From Cupriavidus sp. 2SB (GTDB lineage: Bacteria > Pseudomonadota > Gammaproteobacteria > Burkholderiales > Burkholderiaceae), in assembly GCF_005503625.1 (NCBI RefSeq), contig NZ_SCMX01000007.1:62001-126000 (forward strand): 64,000 nt of DNA. Reading direction: 5' to 3'. The notes beneath the pieces are model-generated. The model was not told the origin of the DNA and ran no database searches. It saw only the letters and a list, made by a program, of their open reading frames with translations. Within the stretch, counting starts at the first letter, position 1; the number at the start of each line of letters is the position of its first letter. The position numbers and the translations under genes were made by a program. This document shows positions 15,705 through 24,053 of this stretch, in pieces.

Positions 15705-15768
15705 TGCGCGGCCATTAGCTGACGCTGTGAGCCATACCCGATCACAGACCAACGCAAAGGAGGCTTTC

Positions 15769-15936
15769 GTGATCACCTGGCCTGACCTCAGGATTCCCCC
15801 CATCAACCTCTGGAATGCCCCCAGGGTGCAGCTCCCCAGCACCGTTCCCACACATAGGGCGCAACCGACCAACGGGCACCGAGGGCAGTTTCGCCCCGTC
15901 ACTGCGGAGATCCAACAGCTGCTCAAAGCCCGATGA
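15769..15936 (+). CDS. Small hypothetical protein, 55 aa
   Basis: Starts at a GTG preceded by AAAGGAGG, a full-length ribosome site, five bases away. The protein begins MITWPDLRIPPINLWNAP, is Pro/Trp-rich at first and ends with a short helix (TAEIQQLLKAR). The same frame is open upstream but only as chance. The strong ribosome site and a terminator beginning 29 bp after the stop are the main evidence that it is expressed. Confidence 0.6.
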   Translation: MITWPDLRIPPINLWNAPRVQLPSTVPTHRAQPTNGHRGQFRPVTAEIQQLLKAR

Positions 15937-15964
15937 CCTGCCATATCAATGAACTGCACCACCG

Positions 15965-16003
15965 ACGCCCTGGCTAGCAAGACAGCCGGGGCGTTTCCTT
16001 TTC
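15965..16003 (+). terminator. Rho-independent terminator
   Basis: ACGCCCTGGCT / AGCCGGGGCGT stem and TTTCCTTTTCC tail. Confidence 0.8.
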
Positions 16004-16047
16004 CATCCACCCCATAGCCCCGTCACCAGCTGCCGCCTTCTGCCCTA

Positions 16048-16075
16048 TGCGCACTGCGCATTGCGCATTGCGCAT
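16048..16075 (+). repeat. Four tandem heptamers TGCGCA(T/C)
   Basis: TGCGCAC TGCGCAT TGCGCAT TGCGCAT, end to end, then AGCGTGCGC. It lies in a 280-bp intergenic stretch upstream of the methyltransferase gene. It may be a protein-binding cluster or a simple slippage repeat. Confidence 0.7.
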
Positions 16076-16135
16076 AGCGTGCGCTGGCCGTGGATACCCG
16101 ACCCGCCTCCGCGTCCTGCCCGACCTCCCACCGCT

Positions 16136-16191
16136 CACCAGGTTACAGCCACCTGGTGGTCATCACCTGGCGTACGGCCATCGCAAGTGGC
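16136..16191 (+). promoter_or_regulatory. Operator-like inverted repeat and leader block before the methyltransferase
   Basis: Perfect inverted repeat CACCAGGT-tacagcc-ACCTGGTG (16136-16158) followed by a further ACCTGG and the 16-nt leader block GGCCATCGCAAGTGGC (16176-16191). The repeat could bind a regulator; methyltransferases often control their own expression. Confidence 0.45.
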
Positions 16192-16216
16192 TCCTTTCAA
16201 CCTCAGGAGATGACAC

Positions 16217-17653
16217 ATGAGCAAGCAATTGGAAACAATGGAGATTCGGACTCTCGGCGAGAGGCGCGGCAACCCACGCCTCTGGATCGATGGGGACCAA
16301 GCCATGAGGGGAGGTTTTGCCCCGGGCGTGGAGTTCAACCCCAAGGTCGACAAGGAACGGTGCATGCTCACACTCGAAGTCGTTACGAGCGGCGGCGAGC
16401 GTGTGGTTTCCAAGAAGATCGTCCGCGATCGTGAGATCCCGGTAATCGACATCAACAACAGCGACCTTCTCGGGATGTTCGTGAAGCTGGGTTTGACGGC
16501 AGTTCGCATCGTCGTCAAGTACCATCGAATCTTCATCCTACCCATCGCCTCGGAGCTCCGTGCCATGGAGCGCCTGGAGCGCCTGAAGGCAAAGCTCGAT
16601 GCAGGTGAGCCGTTGCTGATCGGCTCGTTCTCCGCTGGCATTGGCATCCTGGATCGTGCTGCGCACGAGGGGCTGCAAGCGGCGGGCGTCGCATCCAGGC
16701 TTGCAGTTGCCAACGAGATCCGAGCGGATTGCATGGCGCATGCCGTCGAGCGCAACCCTGTCTACGATGCCAAGACGATTTTGCTCACGGCACCGATGCA
16801 GGAGGTGGTGTTCGATTCGTGGCTAATGTCCCAGCTTCCGAAGCTGGACGGCATCGTCATTGGAATTCCGTGCAGCGGAGCATCCAGCGCAGGGCGAAGT
16901 AAGCTCAAGCTGACGCATCCCGAAGACCATCCTGACGTCGGCCATCTGGTCGTTCCGTTCCTCGCGGCCGTGGCTCAGACGTCGCCGGCGTTCGTGGTAA
17001 TCGAGTGCGTGCCAAACTGGCTGAAAACGGCCTCCGCTTCAATCTCGCGATCGATGCTGAGGGACCTGGGCTACGTTGTTCACGAGACGGTGCTCAATGC
17101 CGCGGACTTCAACATGATCGAGCATCGGCAGCGGATGGCAATGGTCGCGGTCACCAACCCACTGTCATTCGACTTTGACATGGTGGAGGTGCCTGTTCCC
17201 CAAGAGCATTGCTTCGCTGAAATCATGGACGAGGTACCGCTTGACGACAAATCGTGGAGCCGCCTCGATTATTTGAAGGATAAAATGATTCGCGATGAGG
17301 CCGCGGGCAAGGGCTTTAGGATGTGTGTGGTCGATGGCACTGCAACCAAGCTACCAACCCTGAACAAGACGTTGGCAAAACGCCAGAGCACCGGCACGTT
17401 CATTCAGCATCCGGTTGATCCCGACCTGTTGCGTATCCCTACGGTGGCCGAACATGGCCGCGCGAAGGGTATCTGGACGGAAATGGTTGAAGGAACCACG
17501 CAGACGTTTGGACACGAAGTTTGTGGCCAGGCTATCAGTGTGCCGCCGTGGATTGCTGTCTTCAAAGCGATCGGCAAGACGCTCATCTCCTTCAAGGAGA
17601 GCGCAACCCTGACGTTCTCATCCTTTGTCAGGCCCGAGCTGAAAGCTGCTTAA
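16217..17653 (+). CDS. C5-cytosine DNA methyltransferase with extra N-terminal domain
   Basis: 478 aa, ATG 16217 after CAGGAG. Methyltransferase motifs: I at 136-143 (GSFSAGIG, SAM binding), IV at 217-221 (IPCSG, with the catalytic Cys), VI at 263-266 (ECVP in place of ENV) and VIII at 302-311 (EHRQRMAMVA). It would transfer methyl groups to cytosine C5 in DNA. The usual target-recognition segment between VIII and IX is compact. Residues 1-110 are extra; the stretch NPRLWIDGDQAMRGGFAPGV resembles the swapped-hairpin barrel of SymE/AbrB proteins (inference). No cognate nuclease is adjacent, so it is probably a solitary methylase protecting the element from host restriction. A terminator follows. 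Confidence 0.85.
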   Translation: MSKQLETMEIRTLGERRGNPRLWIDGDQAMRGGFAPGVEFNPKVDKERCMLTLEVVTSGGERVVSKKIVRDREIPVIDINNSDLLGMFVKLGLTAVRIVVKYHRIFILPIASELRAMERLERLKAKLDAGEPLLIGSFSAGIGILDRAAHEGLQAAGVASRLAVANEIRADCMAHAVERNPVYDAKTILLTAPMQEVVFDSWLMSQLPKLDGIVIGIPCSGASSAGRSKLKLTHPEDHPDVGHLVVPFLAAVAQTSPAFVVIECVPNWLKTASASISRSMLRDLGYVVHETVLNAADFNMIEHRQRMAMVAVTNPLSFDFDMVEVPVPQEHCFAEIMDEVPLDDKSWSRLDYLKDKMIRDEAAGKGFRMCVVDGTATKLPTLNKTLAKRQSTGTFIQHPVDPDLLRIPTVAEHGRAKGIWTEMVEGTTQTFGHEVCGQAISVPPWIAVFKAIGKTLISFKESATLTFSSFVRPELKAA

Positions 17654-17660
17654 CCCCACA

Positions 17661-17695
17661 CGCCACCGACTACAAATCGGTGGCGTTTTTCTTTT
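17661..17695 (+). terminator. Rho-independent terminator
   Basis: CGCCACCGA / TCGGTGGCG stem with TTTTTCTTTT tail; it also separates the convergent gene on its right. Confidence 0.9.
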
Positions 17696-17708
17696 GGTGG
17701 GTTGGATC

Positions 17709-18362
17709 TCAACGCGGCCCGCCGAGCCCCGCGTAGGTTTGGCGCCAGAAGGACGCCGCAGCGACGATTGAACGTTGATAGCTCGCTTCCGCAACCAGCG
17801 CCGCTGCGCGATCGGGGGCTTCATGCCGTGCATGGGTAGCATCCGCATCCATTGCTGCGGCAGACACAGTGCGAGCGGCACATTCGTCCTCTGCGAGGTG
17901 CTCGACGAGCTCCCAAACCAGCGAGCCATGTCGCGGTCTGCCGGTGCCAATGATTCTGCCCTGCGCATCCACGAGTTCAACCCAGTCGATCGCCCCTGCA
18001 GTCTCGTCCTCGTCAAGCGTTGCGGCGAGATGCTCCGCCCACAGAAACTCGACCCGCTCGGCCGTCAGGACTCGCCGCGCTGACTCCAATGTCGCACCCG
18101 GAACACTGATCAAGGCCCTTGCCTTGCGCGAAAGGTTGGCCGCGCTCGAGTGCTGCCCAAATGTGGCGACATCGACGAAACCATGAACTCGAATCCACCG
18201 GCCCACGGCTTTCAGCCTGGCCTCAAGTTGGGCAAGTGCATTCTGTGCGGACACATCGTCGCGCCCCAGCGTCGCCTTGCCGCGAACCAGAGCCGACAGA
18301 AGGTGATACTCAACCCTCTCTCTAAACGCCGCATAGAGCAATTCCGTACGCCCTTCAGTCAC
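17709..18362 (-). CDS. Hypothetical helical protein, 217 aa
   Basis: The GTG at 18362 is preferred because GAGGGAC lies seven bases upstream on this strand; a longer version from GTG 18491 lacks a ribosome site. The protein is Ala/Glu/Arg-rich and mainly helical (SAQNALAQLEARLKAVGRWIRVHGFVDVATFG), with a C-terminal Ala-rich helical tail (AAALVAEASYQRSIVAAASFWRQ). No domain is recognised. A leftward copy of the transfer-gene promoter motif lies at about 18604-18618, divergent from the dsbC promoter, so it may belong to the transfer regulon. Confidence 0.55.
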   Translation of the reverse strand: MTEGRTELLYAAFRERVEYHLLSALVRGKATLGRDDVSAQNALAQLEARLKAVGRWIRVHGFVDVATFGQHSSAANLSRKARALISVPGATLESARRVLTAERVEFLWAEHLAATLDEDETAGAIDWVELVDAQGRIIGTGRPRHGSLVWELVEHLAEDECAARTVSAAAMDADATHARHEAPDRAAALVAEASYQRSIVAAASFWRQTYAGLGGPR

Positions 18363-18603
18363 GTGCTGTCCCTCAAATCCGTAGCCAGTGAATGCAGTTC
18401 TCCCGGCGGGGGGCCAGGGTGAAGCTGCTCTATCCAAGATGATGCCTTGTGGAGGGCAGGGGACGCTCCGGCGAGCAAAAGGAGATTTCACGCCAATTCA
18501 GCCGCGCCGGCCAGATTTGCATCCACCAAGCGCCATGCCGATGTGGCTCATTCGCCACACCCGCGCCCTCCACGACGTCAAATTATACAGAAGACGCCAA
18601 TTC

Positions 18604-18638
18604 AATACATAACGTGTATAGTTACGTGTGATGAATCT
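18604..18638. promoter_or_regulatory. Divergent pair of transfer-promoter motifs
   Basis: Rightward: TACGTGTGATGAATC at about 18623-18637. Leftward (reverse complement): CTATACACGTTATGTATT at about 18604-18621. Both resemble the element before traE and trbI. They point to dsbC and to the gene ending at 17709. Confidence 0.5.
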
Positions 18639-18720
18639 TCATTGATCGCAGGACGCGGGCAACCGAAGATCCGATCGTATTTGGATACCCCTTCCGACAA
18701 CTGAACCTGAGGGAACACGA

Positions 18721-19437
18721 ATGAAAAAGATTGCTGCTGCTCTGGCCTTTGCCGCCATGTCCATCGCTGCCCATGCTTCGCCTGAGACCGACAGCGTGAT
18801 GGCGACACTGAAGATCAAGTATCCCAACACGAACTTCACCAGCGTCGAGGCCACCCCGATTCCGGGGATCTACGAGCTCACCATGGGCAAGAACATCGCG
18901 TACACCGACAAGGAAGGGCACTACTTCCTCTTCGGCAGCATGTACGACATGGAAAAGCGCCAGGATCTCACCGCCTCGAAACGCGAAGCCGCCAACAAGA
19001 TCGACGTCAGCAAGCTGCCCATTCAGGACGCGATCGTGCGCGTGAAAGGCAAGGGCACGCGCAAGCTCTACCTCTTCTCTGACCCCGACTGCCCGTATTG
19101 CAAGCAGCTCGAAGCGCAAGCGTTCCCACAGCTGGATGACGTGACCATCTATACGTTCATGTTCCCGCTCGACTCACTGCACCCGCAGGCGAGTGCCAAG
19201 TCGGAGTCGATCTGGTGCCTGCCGGCCGCACAACGCGCTGCTGCGTGGGACAAGCTCGTCACCCAGAACGTCCCGGCGCCGGCGGCGAAGTGCGACAACC
19301 CGATCAAGCGTATTGCTGCACTGGGCGACGGCCTCGGCGTGCGGGGCACCCCGACCCTGTTCAGCGCCGATGGCCGCATCTTGCCGGGCGCCGCTGACGC
19401 TGCGCGAATCGACGCGTGGCTCAATGGTGCGAAGTAA
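18721..19437 (+). CDS. dsbC: DsbC-like periplasmic disulfide isomerase
   Basis: 238 aa with a signal peptide (MKKIAAALAFAAMSIAAHA). An N-terminal dimerisation domain (about 20-95, ending in a GSMYDM strand as in DsbC) leads to a thioredoxin fold. The active site CPYC is at 124-127 and a cis-Pro loop GTPT near residue 209. DsbC proteins reshuffle wrong disulfides in the periplasm. F-type systems carry one because TraN, TraU and TraH are rich in cysteines. It heads a run of rightward genes that continues into traW 102 bp downstream; a short inverted repeat lies between, without a U-tract. Transcription probably starts at the motif at 18623. Confidence 0.9.
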   Translation: MKKIAAALAFAAMSIAAHASPETDSVMATLKIKYPNTNFTSVEATPIPGIYELTMGKNIAYTDKEGHYFLFGSMYDMEKRQDLTASKREAANKIDVSKLPIQDAIVRVKGKGTRKLYLFSDPDCPYCKQLEAQAFPQLDDVTIYTFMFPLDSLHPQASAKSESIWCLPAAQRAAAWDKLVTQNVPAPAAKCDNPIKRIAALGDGLGVRGTPTLFSADGRILPGAADAARIDAWLNGAK

Positions 19438-19538
19438 TCAGGTGTCTCCCAACCACTCGCCTTCACGGTGAGTGGCGCATCGAAAGCCGCGGCCAAGGTC
19501 GCGGTTTTGTGCTATCTACTTCGTTGATCGGAGCCCAT

Positions 19539-20171
19539 ATGAAGGTAAGCCGCCGCACTACAGCGCTCTTCCTTGGCTTGGCACTCTCTACCATCGCCTG
19601 CGCGTCGTTTGCCGAGTCTCTCGGCCGATACGGCAATACCTGGGACATCCAGGAGCAGGACGCTGTCGACATGATCAAAGGTCGGTTGACCAACATGGAG
19701 AAGCAGGGCCAGCTGAAGAAGTTCTGGGAAGACTACAGGAACAAGCAGCTCTCCAACCTGGAAAATCCCCCTCCAGTTCCGGGTATATCGACCGCAACCG
19801 GTCCAAAGGTGTGGACGTTCGATCCTACCTATACCTACCCTGACAACGTGAAGGATCACCTGGGCAATGTTCTCGTTCCCGCGGGGACCAAACTCAATCC
19901 GCTCGATTTCACTGCTCTGTCGAAGGCCATCGTGTTCATCGACGGCCGCGACCCGAAGCAAGTCCAGTACGCCAAGAAGCGCATCGACGAGAATCCCCGC
20001 GACAAGGTCGTTCTCGTCGCGGGCTCTTTCCTGAAACTAGATCGCGAATGGAAGCGACCGGTCTACTTTGACCAGCAGGGCATTTTGACTCAGCACTTTG
20101 GCATCAAGCGGGTCCCGGCAGTGCTTTCCCAGAAGGGGAAAATGCTGCAGGTCGAGGAGTTCGCGCCATGA
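19539..20171 (+). CDS. traW: Type IV secretion pilus assembly protein TraW
   Basis: 210 aa from ATG 19539 (GGAG upstream), with a signal peptide ending near SFAES. The conserved TraW order is present: GRYGNTWDIQEQD near the N-terminus, then VFIDGRDPKQV and a C-terminal FGIKRVPAVL. TraW is a periplasmic protein needed for F pilus assembly. It works with TrbC, which is fused to it in some relatives. The stop overlaps the traU start (ATGA), implying translational coupling. Confidence 0.92.
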   Translation: MKVSRRTTALFLGLALSTIACASFAESLGRYGNTWDIQEQDAVDMIKGRLTNMEKQGQLKKFWEDYRNKQLSNLENPPPVPGISTATGPKVWTFDPTYTYPDNVKDHLGNVLVPAGTKLNPLDFTALSKAIVFIDGRDPKQVQYAKKRIDENPRDKVVLVAGSFLKLDREWKRPVYFDQQGILTQHFGIKRVPAVLSQKGKMLQVEEFAP

Positions 20172-21202
20172 AGAAACTCATCTCAGCGGCCCTCCTGCTC
20201 GCCGGTGCACTCTTCGGTTCTGGCACTGCGAACGCCGACGCGCTTTGCACGGGCAAGTTTCCCAACCTGATCTCCGACGTGTGCTGGTCATGCATGATGC
20301 CGATCAAGTTGTTCGGCACCGCGACTCTTCTCGGGGGCGGCCAGGACGACTTCGATTCTGGCCCCGTGAACCCGATCTGCTTTTGCCAGAACCCGCCGAA
20401 AGTCGGCATCCCGACGTCATTCTGGGAGTTCGACATGATGACGGATGTGACTGCCGTTCCAGGCTGCTTCCCGCTGCTCGGTGGGGTGAGGGTGAACACT
20501 GGCGTGAATGCCGATGCCTTCGGCCAGATCTCTGATGACCAGTCGGGGGAGATCGGGTCTACCCGGACGTCGTTCATGCAGGTGAACCTCTACATCAATC
20601 CGGCACTGTACGTCATGGGCGCGATTCTGGACGATTCCTGTCTGGACCAGCGGGGCATTGACATCCCTTGGGTGTCCTTCGCCGACCCGACGCACAACGA
20701 TGATGAGCTCGCCGGCATCATCGCGCCTTACGCGTTCCCGTTCGGAGGGATGGTTGCCATCGGCGCAATGTCAGCCGATGCAGTGGCGGCTACTGCAGGC
20801 TTTCCGATCCCAGAGATCTTCTGGGCCGCGGGCGCCTACGGGCACATGTATCCCCTGACAGGGAATAATGAGGCTCACCTGAGCATGGAGCAGACTGCGC
20901 GGCTCCAGACGACGCGCGTTCTGGCCAAACTCCATGCCGCCGGAACGCAGTGGTCAGCGTTCGGCAGCGATGCCATGTGCGGCTACTACCCGCAGATCAT
21001 CATGGATAAGCGGCAGTACAAGTTCACGCGCCTGTACCCAATTCCGCAGACCGTCAAGATCGCCGGCAAATGCTGCGACCCGATCGGGCGATCGCCCATT
21101 CTTACCCAAACAAACACTGAATTGCCCATGCCGGGCTGGAGGGACTTTGGCTATGCGATATTCCGCAAACGTGATTGCTGCAGCGGCGCTTCTCCTGGCT
21201 AA
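20168..21202 (+). CDS. traU: Conjugative transfer protein TraU
   Basis: 344 aa with a signal peptide (MKKLISAALLLAGALFGSGTANA). It matches TraU in length and pattern: CWSCMMPIKLFG near the start, cysteine-rich CFCQNPPKVGIPTSFWE, LTGNNEAHLS, then KCCDPIGRSPILTQ. At least ten cysteines make it a likely client of the DsbC gene upstream. TraU is periplasmic and promotes DNA transfer more than pilus growth in F. Its start overlaps the traW stop, and its last 50 bases overlap trbC. Confidence 0.93.
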   Translation: MKKLISAALLLAGALFGSGTANADALCTGKFPNLISDVCWSCMMPIKLFGTATLLGGGQDDFDSGPVNPICFCQNPPKVGIPTSFWEFDMMTDVTAVPGCFPLLGGVRVNTGVNADAFGQISDDQSGEIGSTRTSFMQVNLYINPALYVMGAILDDSCLDQRGIDIPWVSFADPTHNDDELAGIIAPYAFPFGGMVAIGAMSADAVAATAGFPIPEIFWAAGAYGHMYPLTGNNEAHLSMEQTARLQTTRVLAKLHAAGTQWSAFGSDAMCGYYPQIIMDKRQYKFTRLYPIPQTVKIAGKCCDPIGRSPILTQTNTELPMPGWRDFGYAIFRKRDCCSGASPG

Positions 21203-21887
21203 TGGCTGGGCTGGCACGGCCATCGCTCAGTCGCTCTCGCTACCACCCGAAGCCGAGATCCAGACAGAAATGGCCAAGCACCGAGAAGAGGCGGCAGCAG
21301 TCCTTGGACAGAACATCAAGCCGGTGAAGCCGGGTACGTTCAAGGTCGAGGTCCCCACGATTAAGGCGCCGCCGCCAGTGCGAACGCAGAGTCTGGACGA
21401 CATCATGCAGCAGTATGCAGAGGCCAAGAAGGGTGGCCCGGCGCCGGCAAAGCAGGGGGCGAACGACCTCATCATCTTTGTCTCGTTCTCGATGCCAAAG
21501 CCCGTCCTTACTGAGCTGGCTCGACAGGCCAAGGAGACGGGCGCCGTTATGGTGGTCCGCGGTTTCAAGGACGGGTCGCTCAAAGCAACCAAGCTCGCCG
21601 CGCTCGAAGTCAACCGAGCGGGCGCCCCATGGGAGATCCATCCGGACCTCTTCAAGGCGTTCAAGGTAACCGCAGTGCCGACGTTTGTGGTTGCGAGTGC
21701 GGAGGCCGAATCCGTGCTTGACGACGGCTGCTCGCCGGAGACAGCCTACTCGGCGGTGGCCGGCAACATGTCCGTCGAGCTAGCCCTGGACACGATCCGC
21801 CGGCGGGCGCAGCCAACGATCGCAAAGCTCGCTGAGAACCGCCTCGCGGCCATCCGAGCCAAGAATCAGCCCGGCACATTGCGATGA
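21153..21887 (+). CDS. trbC: Periplasmic conjugative protein TrbC (F-type)
   Basis: 244 aa; ATG 21153 lies inside the 3' end of traU, with GGAGGG upstream. Signal peptide ends near GTAIAQ. A linker with PVKPGTFKVEVPTI leads to a thioredoxin-like domain (DLIIFVSFSMPKPVLTELARQAKETG, then FKVTAVPTFVV), the hallmark of the TrbC_Ftype family. The CXXC pair is absent, so it is structural rather than redox-active. TrbC partners TraW and TraU in F-type pilus assembly. A strong GC hairpin without U-tract follows at 21898-21929. Confidence 0.92.
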   Translation: MRYSANVIAAAALLLANGWAGTAIAQSLSLPPEAEIQTEMAKHREEAAAVLGQNIKPVKPGTFKVEVPTIKAPPPVRTQSLDDIMQQYAEAKKGGPAPAKQGANDLIIFVSFSMPKPVLTELARQAKETGAVMVVRGFKDGSLKATKLAALEVNRAGAPWEIHPDLFKAFKVTAVPTFVVASAEAESVLDDGCSPETAYSAVAGNMSVELALDTIRRRAQPTIAKLAENRLAAIRAKNQPGTLR

Positions 21888-21897
21888 ACGGGCCTTG

Positions 21898-21929
21898 CTG
21901 GCGGGACGGCACCGGTCCGACCGCCAGCG
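21898..21929 (+). other. Intergenic hairpin without U-tract
   Basis: GCTGGCGG / CCGCCAGC perfect 8-bp stem, 16-nt loop. There is no T run, so it is not a classic terminator; it could stabilise mRNA ends or adjust downstream expression. Confidence 0.5.
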
Positions 21930-21990
21930 GGGCTTGAGCCCAGGACATCAGCCTCCAAACCCGGTTCTTGTGGTTACCAAGGAGAAAATT

Positions 21991-22764
21991 ATGCAGAAAA
22001 TGCTTGGCATGGCCGTGGCCATGTCGACCCTATCCCTCTCCGCGATCGCCGGCGGTACTACGACGGTGAAATCGACTTTCCCGAACGTTGTACCTGTCGA
22101 GCAGGTTCGCCCGGCGGTCGAGCGCATCAATGGCGCCGACGGGGTCAAACCCGGCGACACACGTACCGCCGCACCAGGTGCAAAGCTCATGGAGTTCACG
22201 GTCTCGACCAAGACGACCACGCCGCTCCTGGAGGTTGTCCGAGAGGTGAAGCTCGAGGCCGGCGACGCTTCCCTGTCCCTCAAGGCTGGCGCCCGCGTTG
22301 CGCCGGCGGCAAAGATCGTCGACAAGGAGGGGAGGACCTTCTATCTGGTCAAGGCCGCCCCTGAGAGCAGCTCGCTCTTCGCCCGGAATCGCTACTTCGC
22401 CATTACGGACACCGGCGCAGTACTCGAGAACGCACTGAAGGCGACGGGAGATACCTACGAGATGCAGGAACCTGTCTCGATCACCCCGGGCGACATGGTG
22501 ATCACCAAGTCTCGGACCAGCGGGCCAGCACTCTGCGGCATCTCAACCGTATTCCTTGGCGCCAACGACGGCGTGGCGAAGTACCGCGTCCTTCGGACCG
22601 ATGCTTCCGGCCGAATCCGCGGCTCGCGCGACTTGGCATACATGAATGATCTGCGGCTGATTTCGATGGCCGGCACCCATCTCGCGATCGACAAGGTCGA
22701 GCCGAACTCGGTAAGTGTCCGTATCGTTGGCTCCATGCCGGCGGCCTGCAGTACCGCGATCTAG
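21991..22764 (+). CDS. Secreted hypothetical protein of the transfer region
   Basis: 257 aa, ATG 21991 after CAAGGAG. Signal peptide likely (MQKMLGMAVAMSTLSLSAIAGG). The mature part is mostly beta-rich and reads like a periplasmic structural domain (LEVVREVKLEAGDASLSLKAGARV, KIVDKEGRTFYLV). It contains two cysteines (LCGIST, AACSTA). It lies 103 bp after trbC and ends just before a bidirectional terminator, so it is probably the last gene of the dsbC-traW-traU-trbC run. No family is recognised. A role in the pilus or envelope is inferred from position and signal. Confidence 0.65.
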   Translation: MQKMLGMAVAMSTLSLSAIAGGTTTVKSTFPNVVPVEQVRPAVERINGADGVKPGDTRTAAPGAKLMEFTVSTKTTTPLLEVVREVKLEAGDASLSLKAGARVAPAAKIVDKEGRTFYLVKAAPESSSLFARNRYFAITDTGAVLENALKATGDTYEMQEPVSITPGDMVITKSRTSGPALCGISTVFLGANDGVAKYRVLRTDASGRIRGSRDLAYMNDLRLISMAGTHLAIDKVEPNSVSVRIVGSMPAACSTAI

Positions 22765-22804
22765 TTCCGACGACCACCACTCGAGCGCACCTGGAGGGCG
22801 AAAG

Positions 22805-22842
22805 TAAAAAGGCGGCACCGGTATCCGGGCCGCCTTTATTTC
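22805..22842. terminator. Bidirectional terminator between convergent units
   Basis: AAAGGCGGC / GCCGCCTTT stem with A-rich left and T-rich right flank. Confidence 0.9.
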
Positions 22843-23090
22843 TATGTTCCACGCGACTCAGCAGCTCGCGCGGCCAGGCGTGTGAACACCTCGGCCATTT
22901 GATTGAGCACGCGCTGATCGCTGGGAATCTGCATGAGGCATCGTGCAGGCACCCCGCGCGACGTCAAAGGCTGCATTTCAATGTAGCCGTCGAGGTCCCG
23001 GATCAGAAGGCCGCTTGTTTTGACCTCTCCATTACGACCCAGGCACAATTCCAGCGACTCAAACTTCACCTCTTGCTCTTGAACTTGCAT
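22842..23090 (-). CDS. Small hypothetical protein, 82 aa
   Basis: ATG 23090 has CGGAG nine bases upstream on this strand; the extension to 23150 is unsupported. The protein is acidic at first (MQVQEQEVKFESLELCLGR), then beta-rich with two cysteines, and ends in a charged helix (VFTRLAARAAESRGT). It is the most distal gene of the leftward recombination block but is separated from it by a terminator at 23162-23200. No family recognised. Confidence 0.6.
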   Translation of the reverse strand: MQVQEQEVKFESLELCLGRNGEVKTSGLLIRDLDGYIEMQPLTSRGVPARCLMQIPSDQRVLNQMAEVFTRLAARAAESRGT

Positions 23091-23161
23091 GACGATACTC
23101 CGGACATTGGTTGAGTGTGCATTTGCATTGCCCTTTGGTATGGCACGCAATGACGCGTAAG

Positions 23162-23200
23162 AAAAAGGGTCCGCATCGATAGACGCGGACCCTTTCTGTG
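23162..23200 (-). terminator. Rho-independent terminator (leftward)
   Basis: AAAGGGTCCGC / GCGGACCCTTT stem; the AAAAA run on the left gives the U-tract for leftward transcripts. Confidence 0.85.
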
Positions 23201-23215
23201 CAGTTGATTCCGATA

Positions 23216-23542
23216 CTAGTGGCCGTCGTGGCTATTCACGGACAGCGCCGGAAGGGCGGCGGTGTCAAACACCCCGGCCTCCTCGCGGCTTTGCTCCAGT
23301 CGCTCGCGCGTGGCCTTCCATTCCTGGTCGGTCATGCGTTGACGGTGCTTGGTCCGAACTTCACCATTGAGAACATGACGGAAACGGACGATGAAGTATC
23401 CGGGCGTGACGCTCGGCGTTCCTTCATACTCATAGATGTTGAAGCCCTTGGGGTCTTTCCCTGTGGTCGACACGGTCTGAGAACGAAAGAGACGGTTCAC
23501 AAACGCCAGTGCGGCGAGTTTGAGGATATGCAGGATTGCCAT
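23216..23542 (-). CDS. Hypothetical protein, 108 aa
   Basis: ATG 23542 follows TAGGAG on this strand. Starts with a short hydrophobic helix (MAILHILKLAALAFVNRLF), then a beta-rich part (FNIYEYEGTPSVTPGYFIVRFRHV) and a charged C-terminal helix (MTDQEWKATRERLEQSREEAG). It could sit at the membrane through its N-terminus. It lies 10 bp downstream of the 23553-23915 gene and ends at a terminator. Function unknown. Confidence 0.6.
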   Translation of the reverse strand: MAILHILKLAALAFVNRLFRSQTVSTTGKDPKGFNIYEYEGTPSVTPGYFIVRFRHVLNGEVRTKHRQRMTDQEWKATRERLEQSREEAGVFDTAALPALSVNSHDGH

Positions 23543-23552
23543 GTTTGATCTC

Positions 23553-23915
23553 CTAGTGGATGTCGGACCCTTGCGATGACCTGACATAGGGGAGATGGAG
23601 ATCATGAGAGCGGAAGAGCTCCTGCTGCGATGGTGGGTCCCACCGTTGCGCGACGGGCTCCCCAAGGCAATTCCACAGACGAACGTTGCCGTTTGCAGCA
23701 AACTGGACTTCAGCCGGTATCACGGCCAGAATCCGCGCATCCGATGAGCCCTCCATCTCGCGCATGGCCAGCGTCTCGGTGGCATGGAAGTTGATCAGAC
23801 CCCAGTCCTGTACTTCGAAACGCCGTCCTGCCAGAGCAAAACCGACCTCCATTCGGCGTCCAATACCCTTCAACTCGGTCTCAAAGGCTTTCCGAGCTTG
23901 CTGTTGATGATTCAT
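23553..23915 (-). CDS. Hypothetical protein, 120 aa
   Basis: ATG 23915 is preceded by TGGAG on this strand. The sequence starts MNHQQQARKAFETELKGIG and continues with a beta-rich core (MEVGFALAGRRFEVQDWGLINFHAT) and a helix-strand end. It sits downstream of ssb, across a terminator, and directly upstream of another small gene, with which it is probably co-transcribed. No family is recognised. Confidence 0.6.
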   Translation of the reverse strand: MNHQQQARKAFETELKGIGRRMEVGFALAGRRFEVQDWGLINFHATETLAMREMEGSSDARILAVIPAEVQFAANGNVRLWNCLGEPVAQRWDPPSQQELFRSHDLHLPYVRSSQGSDIH

Positions 23916-23998
23916 GTCAGATCTCCATTCTGGGTTGATTTGCGATCGGATATGCGTCACAGCAAGTAGTAGGGCCTTCACGGACGCGTGCTGCCGGC

Positions 23999-24024
23999 AA
24001 AAGAAAAGCCCGCGATGCGGGCTG
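23999..24024 (-). terminator. Rho-independent terminator (leftward, after ssb)
   Basis: AGCCCGC / GCGGGCT stem with AAAAGAAA on the left, giving a U-tract in the leftward transcript. Confidence 0.8.
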
Positions 24025-24053
24025 AGAAGAGTCGGCGGGAGGAGGAGGGCGGC

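Noticed and set aside
16039..16085. Heptamer repeats as an origin iteron set
   Set aside because: Only four copies and no replication initiator gene in the window; an origin call is not supported.
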